From Rhodobacteraceae bacterium SB2 (lineage in GTDB: Bacteria; Pseudomonadota; Alphaproteobacteria; Rhodobacterales; Rhodobacteraceae), in NCBI GenBank assembly GCA_001642945.1, contig LGRT01000005.1, positions 29,460 to 93,459 of the forward strand: a stretch of 64,000 nucleotides of DNA, in the 5' to 3' direction. Positions within the stretch are counted from its first letter, which is position 1. The number at the start of each line of letters is the position of its first letter. This document shows positions 36,057-45,073 of this stretch, piece after piece. The notes under the pieces were generated by a model that saw only the letters and a list, made by a program, of their open reading frames with translations, did no database searches and was not told the DNA's origin. The position numbers and the translations under genes were made by a program.

Positions 36057-37415
36057 ATGGCTAAGAAAATATGTTTTATTGGTGCAGGGTCTACGATTTT
36101 CATGAAAAATATTCTGGGGGATGTTTTGCATTACCCGGCGCTGAAAAATGCGCATATTGCGCTTATGGATATTGATGAGACGCGTCTATTGGAAAGTCAG
36201 TTGGTGGCGCAAAAATTAATCCTAAGCTTGAAGGCAGATTCAAAAATCACCACTCATTTGTCACAACGCGAGGCGTTGGATGGGGCGGATTTTGTGGTTG
36301 TTTGTTTTCAGATCGGAGGCTTTGAACCCTGTACAGTAACCGATTTTGAAATCCCAAAATCCTTTGGACTTGATCAAACCATCGGTGATACACTGGGAAT
36401 AGGCGGGATCATGCGCGGGTTACGAACAGTGCCGCATCTTTGGTCAATTTGCGAAGACATGCTGGCGCTATGCCCCGACGCGGTGATGTTGCAATATGTA
36501 AACCCTATGGCGATCAACACTTGGGCGATCAGCGCGCGTTATCCGATGATTAAGCAGGTGGGGCTGTGTCATTCGGTGCAAGGCACAGCAGAAGAGCTGG
36601 CGCGTGATTTGGGGCGCGATATTGCTGATATTCGCTACCGCGCTGGCGGCATTAATCACATGGCTTTTTTCTTAAGCTTTGAAGGCCGGCAAAGCGACGG
36701 ATCTTGGGCTGATCTTTACCCCGATTTACGCGATGGTTATTTGGAAGGCCGGTTCCCAACGCACACGGGTGCCAATCCCCGCTGTCCAAATTTTATTCGC
36801 TATGAGGTAATGAAGCATTTTGGATTATTCGTGACCGAAAGCTCTGAACATTTTGCAGAATATGTGCCATGGTTTTTAAAATCGCATCGTCCAGATTTAG
36901 TGAAAAAATTTCAAATCCCGATCGATGAATACCCCAAACGCTGCGAAGAGCAAATTGACGCATGGAAGGATCAAGTTGTGGCATTTCGTGAGGCTGCGCA
37001 TATCGAGGTTAAGCAAAGCCACGAATATGCAGCCCAAATCATGAACGCGCTTAGCACCGGTGACACGGCAATCATCTATGGCAATCTGGCCAATAACGGG
37101 TTTATTCCGCAATTGCCAGATGGTGCTGCAGTGGAAGTGCCTTGCCTGGTAGATGCGAACGGCATTCACCCAAGCTCCGTGCCCGATATTCCACCACAAT
37201 TCATTGCTTTGATGCGCACAAATTTAAATGTACAAGACTTGACCGTTCAAGCATTGTTAGAAGAAAATCGAGATCATATTTATCATGCCGCAATGCTTGA
37301 TCCGCGCGCCGCGGCAGAATTGGACCTTGACCAGATAAAAGTCCTTGTGGATGCCTTATTGGCAGCGCATGGCGATTGGATGCCAAAATGGCTTCAGAAA
37401 GAAGAGGCAGCATGA
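36057..37415 (+). CDS. melA: GH4-family alpha-galactosidase
   Basis: A 452-residue glycoside hydrolase of family 4. These enzymes use NAD+ and a divalent metal and work by oxidation and elimination. The N-terminal NAD loop FIGAGSTIF, the metal ligand Cys in LCHSVQGT and the His in GGINHMAFF are present. The CHSVQ form is that of alpha-galactosidases (MelA) rather than 6-phospho-glucosidases, which carry different residues at this place. The transporter here is an ABC type, not a PTS, which fits a non-phosphorylated substrate. It should free galactose from alpha-galactosides in the cytoplasm. Confidence 0.86.
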   Translation: MAKKICFIGAGSTIFMKNILGDVLHYPALKNAHIALMDIDETRLLESQLVAQKLILSLKADSKITTHLSQREALDGADFVVVCFQIGGFEPCTVTDFEIPKSFGLDQTIGDTLGIGGIMRGLRTVPHLWSICEDMLALCPDAVMLQYVNPMAINTWAISARYPMIKQVGLCHSVQGTAEELARDLGRDIADIRYRAGGINHMAFFLSFEGRQSDGSWADLYPDLRDGYLEGRFPTHTGANPRCPNFIRYEVMKHFGLFVTESSEHFAEYVPWFLKSHRPDLVKKFQIPIDEYPKRCEEQIDAWKDQVVAFREAAHIEVKQSHEYAAQIMNALSTGDTAIIYGNLANNGFIPQLPDGAAVEVPCLVDANGIHPSSVPDIPPQFIALMRTNLNVQDLTVQALLEENRDHIYHAAMLDPRAAAELDLDQIKVLVDALLAAHGDWMPKWLQKEEAA

Positions 37416-38182
37416 CACAAACCGTTACATTTCACGATTTACAGGGTGCTTCGGTCTTTATCACGGGCGGTGGGGCGGGAATTGGCGCTTCGTTGACCGA
37501 AGGCTTTTTGGCCCAAGGTGCCAAAGTTGCTTTTGTTCAAAGATCAAATGCAGATCATTTTGCCGCAGAGCTTGCCAAAAAATATGACAACGCCCCTTTA
37601 TTTTTACCCTGTGATATCACGGATCTAACATCCTTAAAGGCGGCGATTGTAAAAGCTGCCGCGCAACATGGGCCTATTTCAATTTTGGTTAATAATGCGG
37701 CCAACGATACACGTCATACGCTTGATGGCTACACGCAGGATGAGTTTGATCAAAATATTGCGGTAAATTTACGGCCGCAATTTTTCACAGCGCAAGAAGT
37801 TGCACCGGCCATGCGCGCGAATGGCGGTGGGTCAATCATCAATTTCTCTTCAATTTCTTATATGATGGGGAATGCTGGTTATCCTGTTTATGCCGCAACA
37901 AAAGCGGCGATTACCGGGTTAACCAGATCGCTAGCACGCGAGTTAGGACCTGATAGAATTCGCGTAAATGCTGTGATGCCTGGCTGGGTTATGACCGATC
38001 GGCAAAAGGATTTATGGGTCACGGATGACGGGTTGAAAGCGCATTTGGCTCGCCAATGCCTGCCCGACTTACTACAACCTAAAGATATCGTTGATGCAAC
38101 TTTATTTTTGGCGTCGCAAAGCAGTCGGATGCTCACGGGGCAAGCCGTTGTCGTGGATGGCGGCGTGGTTGTAACAGGATGA
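37412..38182 (+). CDS. Galactose 1-dehydrogenase (SDR family)
   Basis: A 256-residue SDR with cofactor loop GGGAGIGAS, the NNAAND segment, catalytic YAATK and VDGGVVVTG end. NNAANDTRH and MPGWVMTDRQ closely recall rhizobial D-galactose dehydrogenases. It would oxidise D-galactose to galactonolactone with NAD(P)+, the first step of the De Ley-Doudoroff route. It overlaps the GH4 stop and the dgoK start by four bases each (ATGA), so translation is coupled through the run. Confidence 0.85.
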   Translation: MTQTVTFHDLQGASVFITGGGAGIGASLTEGFLAQGAKVAFVQRSNADHFAAELAKKYDNAPLFLPCDITDLTSLKAAIVKAAAQHGPISILVNNAANDTRHTLDGYTQDEFDQNIAVNLRPQFFTAQEVAPAMRANGGGSIINFSSISYMMGNAGYPVYAATKAAITGLTRSLARELGPDRIRVNAVMPGWVMTDRQKDLWVTDDGLKAHLARQCLPDLLQPKDIVDATLFLASQSSRMLTGQAVVVDGGVVVTG

Positions 38183-39114
38183 ATATAAATAAGCGGGCAA
38201 TTGGGCCAGATTGGCTGGCCGTGGATTGGGGAACCAGCCATTTGAGGATCTGGTTGCTGAATGCTCAGGGCCATATTTTGGCCGAGGCCTGCGATGATAG
38301 CGGAATGGCCGCACTGTCTTCGGATCAATTTTATGCGCGCTTCACGCGTTTGGCAGCGCCTTTCCTATCGCAAGATAAGGTAATTCCGGTTGTAGCCTGC
38401 GGAATGATCGGGGCAAAACAAGGCTGGCATGAGGCACCTTATATTGCCGCGCCGTGTTCGGCGCCGGGATTAGAAGACGCCCAAAAAATAGAAACCCGCG
38501 ATGAACGGTTTTCTCTCTACATACTCCCAGGCGTGAAACAGGCGCGTCCTGCCGATGTGATGCGCGGTGAAGAAACGCAAATAGCCGGATTTCTCAACCA
38601 AAACCCAAGCTTTGATGGCGTTCTGTGCTTGCCGGGCACGCATACCAAATGGGTGAGGATCAGCGCGGAAGAAATTGTCAGTTTCCAGACCTTTATGACA
38701 GGTGAGATGTTTTCACTGCTTGGCCAGACATCTGTTTTGAAACATTCAATCGCATCTTCAGGCTGGCACAAAAGCGCATTTCTAGAGGCGCTGGATGCGG
38801 CGATCAGCGCACCGGCCTCAATTGCGTCGAAATTATTTGGGCTAAGGGCAGAGACTTTGTTAAATAATCTATCGGGCGCGGTTGCGAGATCGCGCTTATC
38901 TGGGTTTTTAATTGGCCTCGAACTGTCGGCAGCACGCCCCTATTGGTTGGGCCAAGATATCGCGATTATCGGCGCTGAAGAGTTATCTATGGCCTATATT
39001 GATGGCTTGATCAGCCAAGGTGTGCAGCCTCAAAGCCATCGCTCGGTTGATATGACTCTTGCAGGCTTAACCAAAGCCTACCAACAGATACAAGGATCTA
39101 TAAATGCAACGTGA
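38179..39114 (+). CDS. dgoK: 2-dehydro-3-deoxygalactonokinase
   Basis: A 311-residue sugar-acid kinase. The N-terminal phosphate-binding motif LAVDWGTSHLRIWLL and the LPGTHTKWV segment are typical of DgoK. It phosphorylates 2-keto-3-deoxygalactonate at C6. It overlaps the aldolase gene by 11 bases. Confidence 0.94.
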   Translation: MNINKRAIGPDWLAVDWGTSHLRIWLLNAQGHILAEACDDSGMAALSSDQFYARFTRLAAPFLSQDKVIPVVACGMIGAKQGWHEAPYIAAPCSAPGLEDAQKIETRDERFSLYILPGVKQARPADVMRGEETQIAGFLNQNPSFDGVLCLPGTHTKWVRISAEEIVSFQTFMTGEMFSLLGQTSVLKHSIASSGWHKSAFLEALDAAISAPASIASKLFGLRAETLLNNLSGAVARSRLSGFLIGLELSAARPYWLGQDIAIIGAEELSMAYIDGLISQGVQPQSHRSVDMTLAGLTKAYQQIQGSINAT

Positions 39115-39712
39115 AATTATAGCGATTTTACGTGGGATCACCAGCAAAGAAGCCCCCGCAATTGCAGAGGTTCTTATTGAGGCGGGGATCGATAAAATTG
39201 AGGTTCCGCTCAACTCACCGTCGCCTTTTGAAAGCATTGAACGGCTTATCGATGCGTTTTGCGATGTGGCCGTGATCGGCGCTGGAACGGTTTTACAGGT
39301 GGAACAAGTTGACCATTTGGCGGCGATTAACGCTTCAATGGTTGTGTCTCCAGATTGCAATTCAGACGTGATTAAGGCTACAAAACAGGCCGATATGCTA
39401 TCTTATCCTGGGTGCTTTACAGCGACCGAATGTTTCACTGCGCTGCGGCATGGGGCGGATGGTTTAAAACTGTTTCCTTCATTTCTATTAGGGCCAAAAG
39501 GGCTTGAGGCGTTGCGTGCGGTCTTGCCTAAAACCACCCCTATTTACGCGGTTGGCGGCGTGGGGCCCGATAATTTTTCAGATTGGGTTGGCGCAGGTGC
39601 AACCGGGTTTGGGATCGGATCATCGCTTTATAAACCGGGTATGTCCGTGGCGGATGTGCGCGCCAAGGCCCAAGATATCACGGCGGCTTATGATGCAGTG
39701 TTTGATCAATGA
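39104..39712 (+). CDS. dgoA: 2-dehydro-3-deoxy-6-phosphogalactonate aldolase
   Basis: A 202-residue class I aldolase of the KDPG/KDPGal type. The Glu in AGIDKIEVPLNSP, the GAGTVL strand and the Schiff-base lysine in GADGLKLFPS are visible; the KLFPS form with VPLNSP is that of KDPGal aldolase. It splits KDPGal into pyruvate and glyceraldehyde 3-phosphate. Confidence 0.94.
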   Translation: MQREIIAILRGITSKEAPAIAEVLIEAGIDKIEVPLNSPSPFESIERLIDAFCDVAVIGAGTVLQVEQVDHLAAINASMVVSPDCNSDVIKATKQADMLSYPGCFTATECFTALRHGADGLKLFPSFLLGPKGLEALRAVLPKTTPIYAVGGVGPDNFSDWVGAGATGFGIGSSLYKPGMSVADVRAKAQDITAAYDAVFDQ

Positions 39713-40551
39713 ACGTGTTCGACACGACCAACTGCATCTTGGGGGAAGGGCCTCTGTGGCATCCTGAGCGTCAGTCTTTGTTTTGGTTTGATATTTTGTC
39801 CAAACGCGTGCTGATGAAAGAGGACAATCAATTGCGCGATTGGAATTTTGAGACTTGCGTATCGGCCGCGGGTTGGGTCTCTGCTGATCAAATCTTAATA
39901 GCCTCTGAAATCGAACTTTTTATCTTGGATATAACGACGGGTAAAACGGACACTGTTGTTGCGTTGGAAAAAGAAAAGCTGGAAACCCGTTCTAATGATG
40001 GCCGCGCTGACCCCTTTGGAGGGTTTTGGATTGGCACGATGGGAAAAGCCGCGCAGACAGGCGCTGGGGCGATCTATCGCTATTTTAAAGGTGAACTGCG
40101 AAAACTGATCTCTAACATAACAATTTCCAATGCGATTTGCTTTTCACCTAATGGCGATGCGGCTTATTTTGCCGATACCAGCCAGCAAATCATCCATCGT
40201 TGGCGTTTGTCAGCGAAAGACGGGTGGCCGATCGGAGATCCTGAACCTTTCATTGATTTGCGCGCGGATAATATACACCCGGACGGCGCGGTTGTTGACC
40301 AATCTGGATGTTTGTGGAATGCACAATGGGGCAGTGGTCGCGTGGCGCGCTATAGCCCCGAGGGGGTTTACTTGGATCATATTCAATGCCCTGCTTCGCA
40401 AAGCAGCTGCCCTGCCTTTGGCGGTGAAACCTTAACAAGCTTGTTCGTAACCTCGGCAGCGATTGGAGTGAATGAGCCGCAGGCGGGCCAAACATTTTTC
40501 GTAAAAGATGTAGATGTCAAAGGGCAAACTGAACATCAGGTGTTATTGTGA
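39709..40551 (+). CDS. SMP-30/gluconolactonase family protein, likely galactonolactonase
   Basis: A 280-residue six-bladed propeller hydrolase. The metal ligand Glu in LGEGPLWHP, the ETRSNDGRADPFGGFWIG loop and the ISNAICFSPNG segment are present. In this setting it should open galactono-1,4- or 1,5-lactone to galactonate. Related proteins open arabinono- and glucono-lactones, so substrate is inferred from the operon. It overlaps dgoA by four bases. Confidence 0.86.
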   Translation: MNVFDTTNCILGEGPLWHPERQSLFWFDILSKRVLMKEDNQLRDWNFETCVSAAGWVSADQILIASEIELFILDITTGKTDTVVALEKEKLETRSNDGRADPFGGFWIGTMGKAAQTGAGAIYRYFKGELRKLISNITISNAICFSPNGDAAYFADTSQQIIHRWRLSAKDGWPIGDPEPFIDLRADNIHPDGAVVDQSGCLWNAQWGSGRVARYSPEGVYLDHIQCPASQSSCPAFGGETLTSLFVTSAAIGVNEPQAGQTFFVKDVDVKGQTEHQVLL

Positions 40552-40558
40552 GGGCAAT

Positions 40559-42484
40559 ATGAAGCGCAGCCTCGGAACGTGTTACTATCCTGAACATTGG
40601 CCGCAAAGCCGGTGGCCAATCGATGCAAAAAAAATGGTTGAAACGGGGCTAACCTGGGTGCGCATTGGCGAATTCGCCTGGCACAATCTAGAGCCGCGCG
40701 AGGGGTGTTTTGAATTTGACTGGCTCGATGAAGCGATTGCATGTTTAGGGCAGGCGGGGTTGAAAGTTGTGTTGGGCACGCCAACCGCTACGCCGCCCAA
40801 ATGGGTGGTTCAAAAATATCCGGATATGCTGGCTATAGACGCGCAGGGGCAGCCGCGTAGGTTTGGCTCTCGCAGGCATTATTGTTTCAGCCATTTGGGC
40901 TATCGCCTGCAATGCCGCGATATCGTGGGGCGGCTTGCCAAGCGCTATGGCAATAACCCTGTCGTGGCGGCGTGGCAAACCGATAATGAATATGGCTGCC
41001 ACGATACCACATTGTCTTATTCAAAAGATGCGGAAGACGGATTTCGCAACTGGCTGCGCGCTATTTTCTCAGATGGTTCTAATGCAGGGGATATAGACGC
41101 GTTGAACGCGGCTTGGGGCAACGTATTCTGGTCGATGTCTTATGCTGATTTTGATGAGATAGAGCTGCCAAACTTAACGGTTACAGAGCCAAATCCGGCA
41201 CATTCTTTGGCGTTTAGGCGCTATAGTTCAGAGCAGGTCGTTGCCTTTAATAAAGAACAGGTCGAGATTATAAGGCAGCATTCATCAGCGCCTATTTCGC
41301 ATAATTTTATGGGCCGGATAACCGATTTTGATCATTTCAAAGTCGGCGAGGATCTTGATATAGCGACTTGGGATAGCTATCCGCTTGGGTTTTTGGAAGA
41401 TCGTGTGGGTGCGTCGGTAGATGAGCAAAAAGCTTTTGCACGACAAGGCCATCCAGATTTTCAAGCCTTTCATCATGATCTATATCGAGCGGTCGGGCAG
41501 GGCCGATGGTGGGTAATGGAACAACAGCCCGGGCCGGTGAATTGGGCGCCATATAACCCTGTTCCGTTGCCTGGTATGGTGCGGTTCTGGACATGGGAAG
41601 CTTTTGCCCATGGCGCCGAGGCGGTCAGTTTCTTTCGGTGGCGGCAAGTGCCCTTTGCCCAAGAGCAAATGCATGCCGGCCTGTTGCGCCCCGACGGGGA
41701 AGCTGCACCGGCCTTAAAAGAAGCCGCGCGAGTGGCCGCAGAGCTGGCGGATGCGCCAGATGTTGCGCATGCATCGGCCGAGCTTGCGATTATTTTTGAT
41801 TATGATGCAGATGCGGCTTGGAGCATTCAACCGCATGGGGCAACGCTTAGTTATTTCGGCTTGGTTTTCGATCTGTATTGTGCGCTGCGCAAGCTGGGAG
41901 TCTCGGTCGATTTGATTTCCAGTAAAGTACAAAATTTTTCAGATTATAAAATGGTTTGTGCGCCCGGAATGATGCATATGCCGTCAGATTTAAAGCAAGC
42001 TTTGGCGTCAAACAGCGGAGTAAGTCTGATTGGGCCTCGATCAGCTGCGCGGGATGCACATATGACAATCCCCCAGCCTTTGCCCCCTGATATCCCTCAC
42101 CTTGATGTGACGGTGAGCGCTGTCGAATCCCTCCGTCCAGATATGCCCATCGCGCTTTCAGGCGCAGGCGCGATCAAAGGCTATAGAGAGCTTTTGGAAG
42201 GGCATGCTACGCCCATTCTCTTGAGCAAAGCAGGCGATACAGTGGCGATGGAAGATGGCAATTTAGTTTACCTAGGGTCTTGGTTAAATCAGGACGGTTT
42301 TATGGAGTTTTTAGAACCGCTATGTCAAAAAGCAGGAATAAAAACGATTAAAATGCCAGAGGGCGTGCGCCGCCGCGTTATGGGGGCTGAAGAGTTTTGG
42401 TTTAATCATAACGCGAGGGCCGTTGAGACCATTCATGGTCAGATAAAGCCTGCTGATTTTCTTCGGCTCAGCCCGTCTGAATGA
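40559..42484 (+). CDS. GH42-family beta-galactosidase
   Basis: A 641-residue GH42 enzyme: TIM barrel to about residue 385, a glutaminase-like trimerisation domain from about 395 to 590, and a small C-terminal beta domain. The acid/base Glu lies in WQTDNEYGC (about residue 143) and the nucleophile in VMEQQPGPVNW (about 321). No signal peptide, so it works on substrates already imported. GAGGG precedes the ATG. It is in the same operon as an alpha-galactosidase, so the imported substrate may carry both bond types. Confidence 0.93.
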   Translation: MKRSLGTCYYPEHWPQSRWPIDAKKMVETGLTWVRIGEFAWHNLEPREGCFEFDWLDEAIACLGQAGLKVVLGTPTATPPKWVVQKYPDMLAIDAQGQPRRFGSRRHYCFSHLGYRLQCRDIVGRLAKRYGNNPVVAAWQTDNEYGCHDTTLSYSKDAEDGFRNWLRAIFSDGSNAGDIDALNAAWGNVFWSMSYADFDEIELPNLTVTEPNPAHSLAFRRYSSEQVVAFNKEQVEIIRQHSSAPISHNFMGRITDFDHFKVGEDLDIATWDSYPLGFLEDRVGASVDEQKAFARQGHPDFQAFHHDLYRAVGQGRWWVMEQQPGPVNWAPYNPVPLPGMVRFWTWEAFAHGAEAVSFFRWRQVPFAQEQMHAGLLRPDGEAAPALKEAARVAAELADAPDVAHASAELAIIFDYDADAAWSIQPHGATLSYFGLVFDLYCALRKLGVSVDLISSKVQNFSDYKMVCAPGMMHMPSDLKQALASNSGVSLIGPRSAARDAHMTIPQPLPPDIPHLDVTVSAVESLRPDMPIALSGAGAIKGYRELLEGHATPILLSKAGDTVAMEDGNLVYLGSWLNQDGFMEFLEPLCQKAGIKTIKMPEGVRRRVMGAEEFWFNHNARAVETIHGQIKPADFLRLSPSE

Positions 42485-43491
42485 TTAGGGCTTGGGGATC
42501 GGATCTGAAGGGCAGGGTGGTGCACCTGATCTCTCTTGTTTCGGATGATTTACGGGCGAATATCTCAACATATGGTGCTGTTTTACAAGATTTGAGGTGT
42601 AACGATCTTCCGCATTCTTTGGTTCTGGGCTTTCCCAACCTCCAACCTTACTTAACCAACCCGCCCTATCTCGGGGCCATTGTCGGGCGGTATGCAAACC
42701 GGATTGCCAAGGCGAGAATAGACGGCGCGACGGATCATCAGCGTTTGGATGCCAATCAAGATGGGTTGCATTGCCTGCACGGCGGATCAGATGGCTCTTC
42801 GAGCCGATTATGGACCATCATCGACTCGGGGTCCGATTTTGTAACATTGGAAGATATTATCCCGGATGGGCATATGGGGTTTGTTGGCACGCTTCGGGTG
42901 AACGTGCGGTATCAGTTGGCGCAGTCAAATTTGAAGATCGATATTACCGCCACTTCCGATGCCGCGAGCTTATGCAATTTTACCAATCATAGCTATTTCA
43001 ATCTCGACGGCCGCCCGCAGATTGATCTGCACCGCTTACAGGTTTTATCGAAGCGTTACCTTCCGGTGGATGAGACTGGCATTCCCAGCCAAGCGCCCAC
43101 CCCTGTTGCGGGCTCAAAATATGATTTTTGGAATTTTTCAGCGCTGTGCGAAAATGGAACATTTGCTAAAATTGATCACAATTATTGCCTGAATGACCGG
43201 CGTCGTCCGATAACCACCGTAGCGCGCTTAAGTACCGATGCGCTTGATATGGAAATGGCAAGCACGGAGCCAGGGGTGCATATTTACACGGGCAGCGGAT
43301 TGTCTGATTTTTCTGCGAAGGGCCATGCTGGGTACGCTTATCGCGCCTTTGCTGGCATCGCCCTAGAGGCCCAAACCTGGCCTGACGCACCCAATAGACC
43401 CGAATATCCAAGCCCCTGGCTTTTGCCTGGCGATGTTTATCACCACGCAACCGTTTATCATTTTGCACGCAGGCAGGCGCGCAGCTCTTAA
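42481..43491 (+). CDS. galM: Aldose 1-epimerase
   Basis: A 336-residue mutarotase. It interconverts alpha and beta anomers of galactose, useful because one glycosidase releases each form. The catalytic His in TNHSYFNLDG and Glu in IALEAQTWPDAPN are present, with GLHCLHGG. It overlaps the GH42 stop by four bases and is the last gene of the operon, ending three bases from the convergent cobF. Confidence 0.92.
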   Translation: MIRAWGSDLKGRVVHLISLVSDDLRANISTYGAVLQDLRCNDLPHSLVLGFPNLQPYLTNPPYLGAIVGRYANRIAKARIDGATDHQRLDANQDGLHCLHGGSDGSSSRLWTIIDSGSDFVTLEDIIPDGHMGFVGTLRVNVRYQLAQSNLKIDITATSDAASLCNFTNHSYFNLDGRPQIDLHRLQVLSKRYLPVDETGIPSQAPTPVAGSKYDFWNFSALCENGTFAKIDHNYCLNDRRRPITTVARLSTDALDMEMASTEPGVHIYTGSGLSDFSAKGHAGYAYRAFAGIALEAQTWPDAPNRPEYPSPWLLPGDVYHHATVYHFARRQARSS

Positions 43492-43494
43492 AAA

Positions 43495-44250
43495 TTACGG
43501 AACAGGTCTTAATAGATACGTGTCCATAATCCAGCCATGAGTTTCACGGGCGCGCTGGCGCGTGGTTTTTATCTCTTCGCAACACGAAGAAAGCCGGCCG
43601 CTGATTAAAATCTGCTCTGGCATGCCCAAAAATGCACCCCACCATATTTCAAACGCGTCTGGATCCAATCGATCAAACGCGGTTTGACCATCCAGCATTA
43701 CAACCAAGCTTTCACATTTATCAGGCCAACCGTGATTTGCCAAATTGCGCCCCGTTGTATAGGTGACGGCTGCTCCTAAAGCATTAAGGGGAATGGCATG
43801 CGCCGCGGTTAGCAGTTGAACTGATGTCAATCCCGGAACCACAGTGATGCGGATTGCTGCTTTGCGCGGGTTTAACCTTTGGGCAATGCGCAAGCTGCTG
43901 TCATAAAGAGAGGGGTCACCCCAGATCATAAGCGCCGCTTTGCCACCATTTGGAAGCGTTCTGTGCAGCGTATCCTGCCAAGTTTTGGCGATCGCGCTGT
44001 GCCAATCAACAACCCCCTCTAGATAGGTTTTGGTTTTGGAATCGCGTTTGGGAAGATCAAAATAAACCAAAGGCGGGATTGGCTCGAGACATTTTTCACA
44101 AATAGTTTTGCGCAAATCGGCAAGATCAGATTTTTGGGCGCCTTTACGCGGGATTAGAATAACATCAGCGGTTTGAAGTTCAGCAATCGCCTGTCTGGTT
44201 AAATGATCCGGATTGCCCATCCCGATGCCGATGAAATACAGATCAATCAT
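43495..44250 (-). CDS. cobF: Precorrin-6A synthase (deacetylating)
   Basis: A 251-residue SAM methyltransferase of the corrin ring pathway; it methylates C1 with loss of acetate. The SAM methylase head FIGIGMGNPDHLTRQAI and WGDPSLYDS, VPGLTSVQ are CobF-like. CobF occurs only in the oxygen-dependent branch. A terminator separates it from the upstream cbiM gene, so it may have its own promoter or depend on read-through. Confidence 0.94.
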   Translation of the reverse strand: MIDLYFIGIGMGNPDHLTRQAIAELQTADVILIPRKGAQKSDLADLRKTICEKCLEPIPPLVYFDLPKRDSKTKTYLEGVVDWHSAIAKTWQDTLHRTLPNGGKAALMIWGDPSLYDSSLRIAQRLNPRKAAIRITVVPGLTSVQLLTAAHAIPLNALGAAVTYTTGRNLANHGWPDKCESLVVMLDGQTAFDRLDPDAFEIWWGAFLGMPEQILISGRLSSCCEEIKTTRQRARETHGWIMDTYLLRPVP

Positions 44251-44261
44251 TTTGCAGCCCC

Positions 44262-44294
44262 AATATAAAACGGCCCCATAAAAAAATGAGGCCG
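44262..44294 (-). terminator. Rho-independent terminator after cbiM
   Basis: On the minus strand CGGCCTCAT pairs with ATGGGGCCG (one G-T pair) around six T residues, followed by TTTTATATT. It lies 21 bases past the cbiM stop and just before cobF. Confidence 0.85.
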
Positions 44295-44315
44295 CTTTAA
44301 GTCTCGTTTCAAAGT

Positions 44316-44990
44316 TTAAGCAGAATACACGCGCGGCTGCATTAGACCCGACGCTGGAGTATCGCGCATCATTTTTGCCAGCGCCAATACCGCGAGATCA
44401 ACAACCGGTTCCAAAATAATCACGCTCATATACGCCATGCCGAACAGCCCAACGCTTGCGAAGGTTTCAGCGCCAAACCCCTGGCCGTAAAACACCCAAA
44501 AAGCGACCCAGCCAACAACGCCGGCTTGATAACTGGTCGAGAGCATAAGCGCTTGGCGGTAGCTCAAGTCGGCATAGGCCGTATTTGGCGCAATCACCGC
44601 TTTTGCAATCACCGATAAGGCGAATAAAGGAACCAACAGCGACGTGAGATTCATAAAATATTGTGGTAAATCAATCGGGGCGAAAAAGAGCCCTTGGATC
44701 AGCAATCCAGCGGCCAAGCCAAATGCGGCAGGAGCCACACCAAAAATGAGGAACAATGTCGAGCCCAGAATGAAGTGAACTTCTGATACACCGACAGGAA
44801 AATGCGGCAAAATCTCGAAAAAGACGAATGTCGCAATCGTTGCCAAAATAGCACGCGCTGCCAAATTGAAGGCGCCAGACTGGCGCAATGCCTCTAGCGT
44901 TAATTTAATACCATAAGTTGCTGCGCCGGCCGCGGTTGCATAGCTCAGGGCAATTTTTACCCCATTCACAAGGCCTGGTTCAATATGCAT
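44316..44990 (-). CDS. cbiM: Cobalt uptake membrane protein CbiM
   Basis: A 224-residue polytopic protein of the CbiM/NikM family, the substrate-binding part of energy-coupling factor cobalt importers. The mature N terminus MHIEPGLVNG fits the family, in which the first Met and His2 bind the metal; this and the AGGAAA upstream decide the start. Six or seven hydrophobic segments follow. Genes for the partners CbiN, CbiQ and CbiO are not in the window. A cobalamin riboswitch with terminator precedes it, so it is shut off when B12 is plentiful. Confidence 0.88.
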   Translation of the reverse strand: MHIEPGLVNGVKIALSYATAAGAATYGIKLTLEALRQSGAFNLAARAILATIATFVFFEILPHFPVGVSEVHFILGSTLFLIFGVAPAAFGLAAGLLIQGLFFAPIDLPQYFMNLTSLLVPLFALSVIAKAVIAPNTAYADLSYRQALMLSTSYQAGVVGWVAFWVFYGQGFGAETFASVGLFGMAYMSVIILEPVVDLAVLALAKMMRDTPASGLMQPRVYSA

Positions 44991-45009
44991 GTCTTTTCCT
45001 TTGTTAAAG

Positions 45010-45027
45010 ATCACTTCCCCGTGATCA
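45010..45027 (-). promoter_or_regulatory. Second hairpin in the cbiM leader
   Basis: GATCAC and GTGATC pair around six bases between the riboswitch terminator and the cbiM ribosome site. It may help in the riboswitch decision or protect the mRNA end; its role is not clear. Confidence 0.45.
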
Positions 45028-45030
45028 ACC

Positions 45031-45060
45031 AATATAAAAGATCCCCCATTGCAGGGATCT
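45031..45060 (-). terminator. Riboswitch terminator in front of cbiM
   Basis: AGATCCC/GGGATCT form a perfect seven-pair stem (45039-45060), followed on the minus strand by TTTTATATT. It lies 14 bases after the B12 box, as expected for the expression platform of a transcription-stopping riboswitch. Next to it TGCGTTAACGCA (45060-45071) is a 12-base palindrome that may form part of the switch. Confidence 0.8.
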
Positions 45061-45073
45061 GCGTTAACGCATT

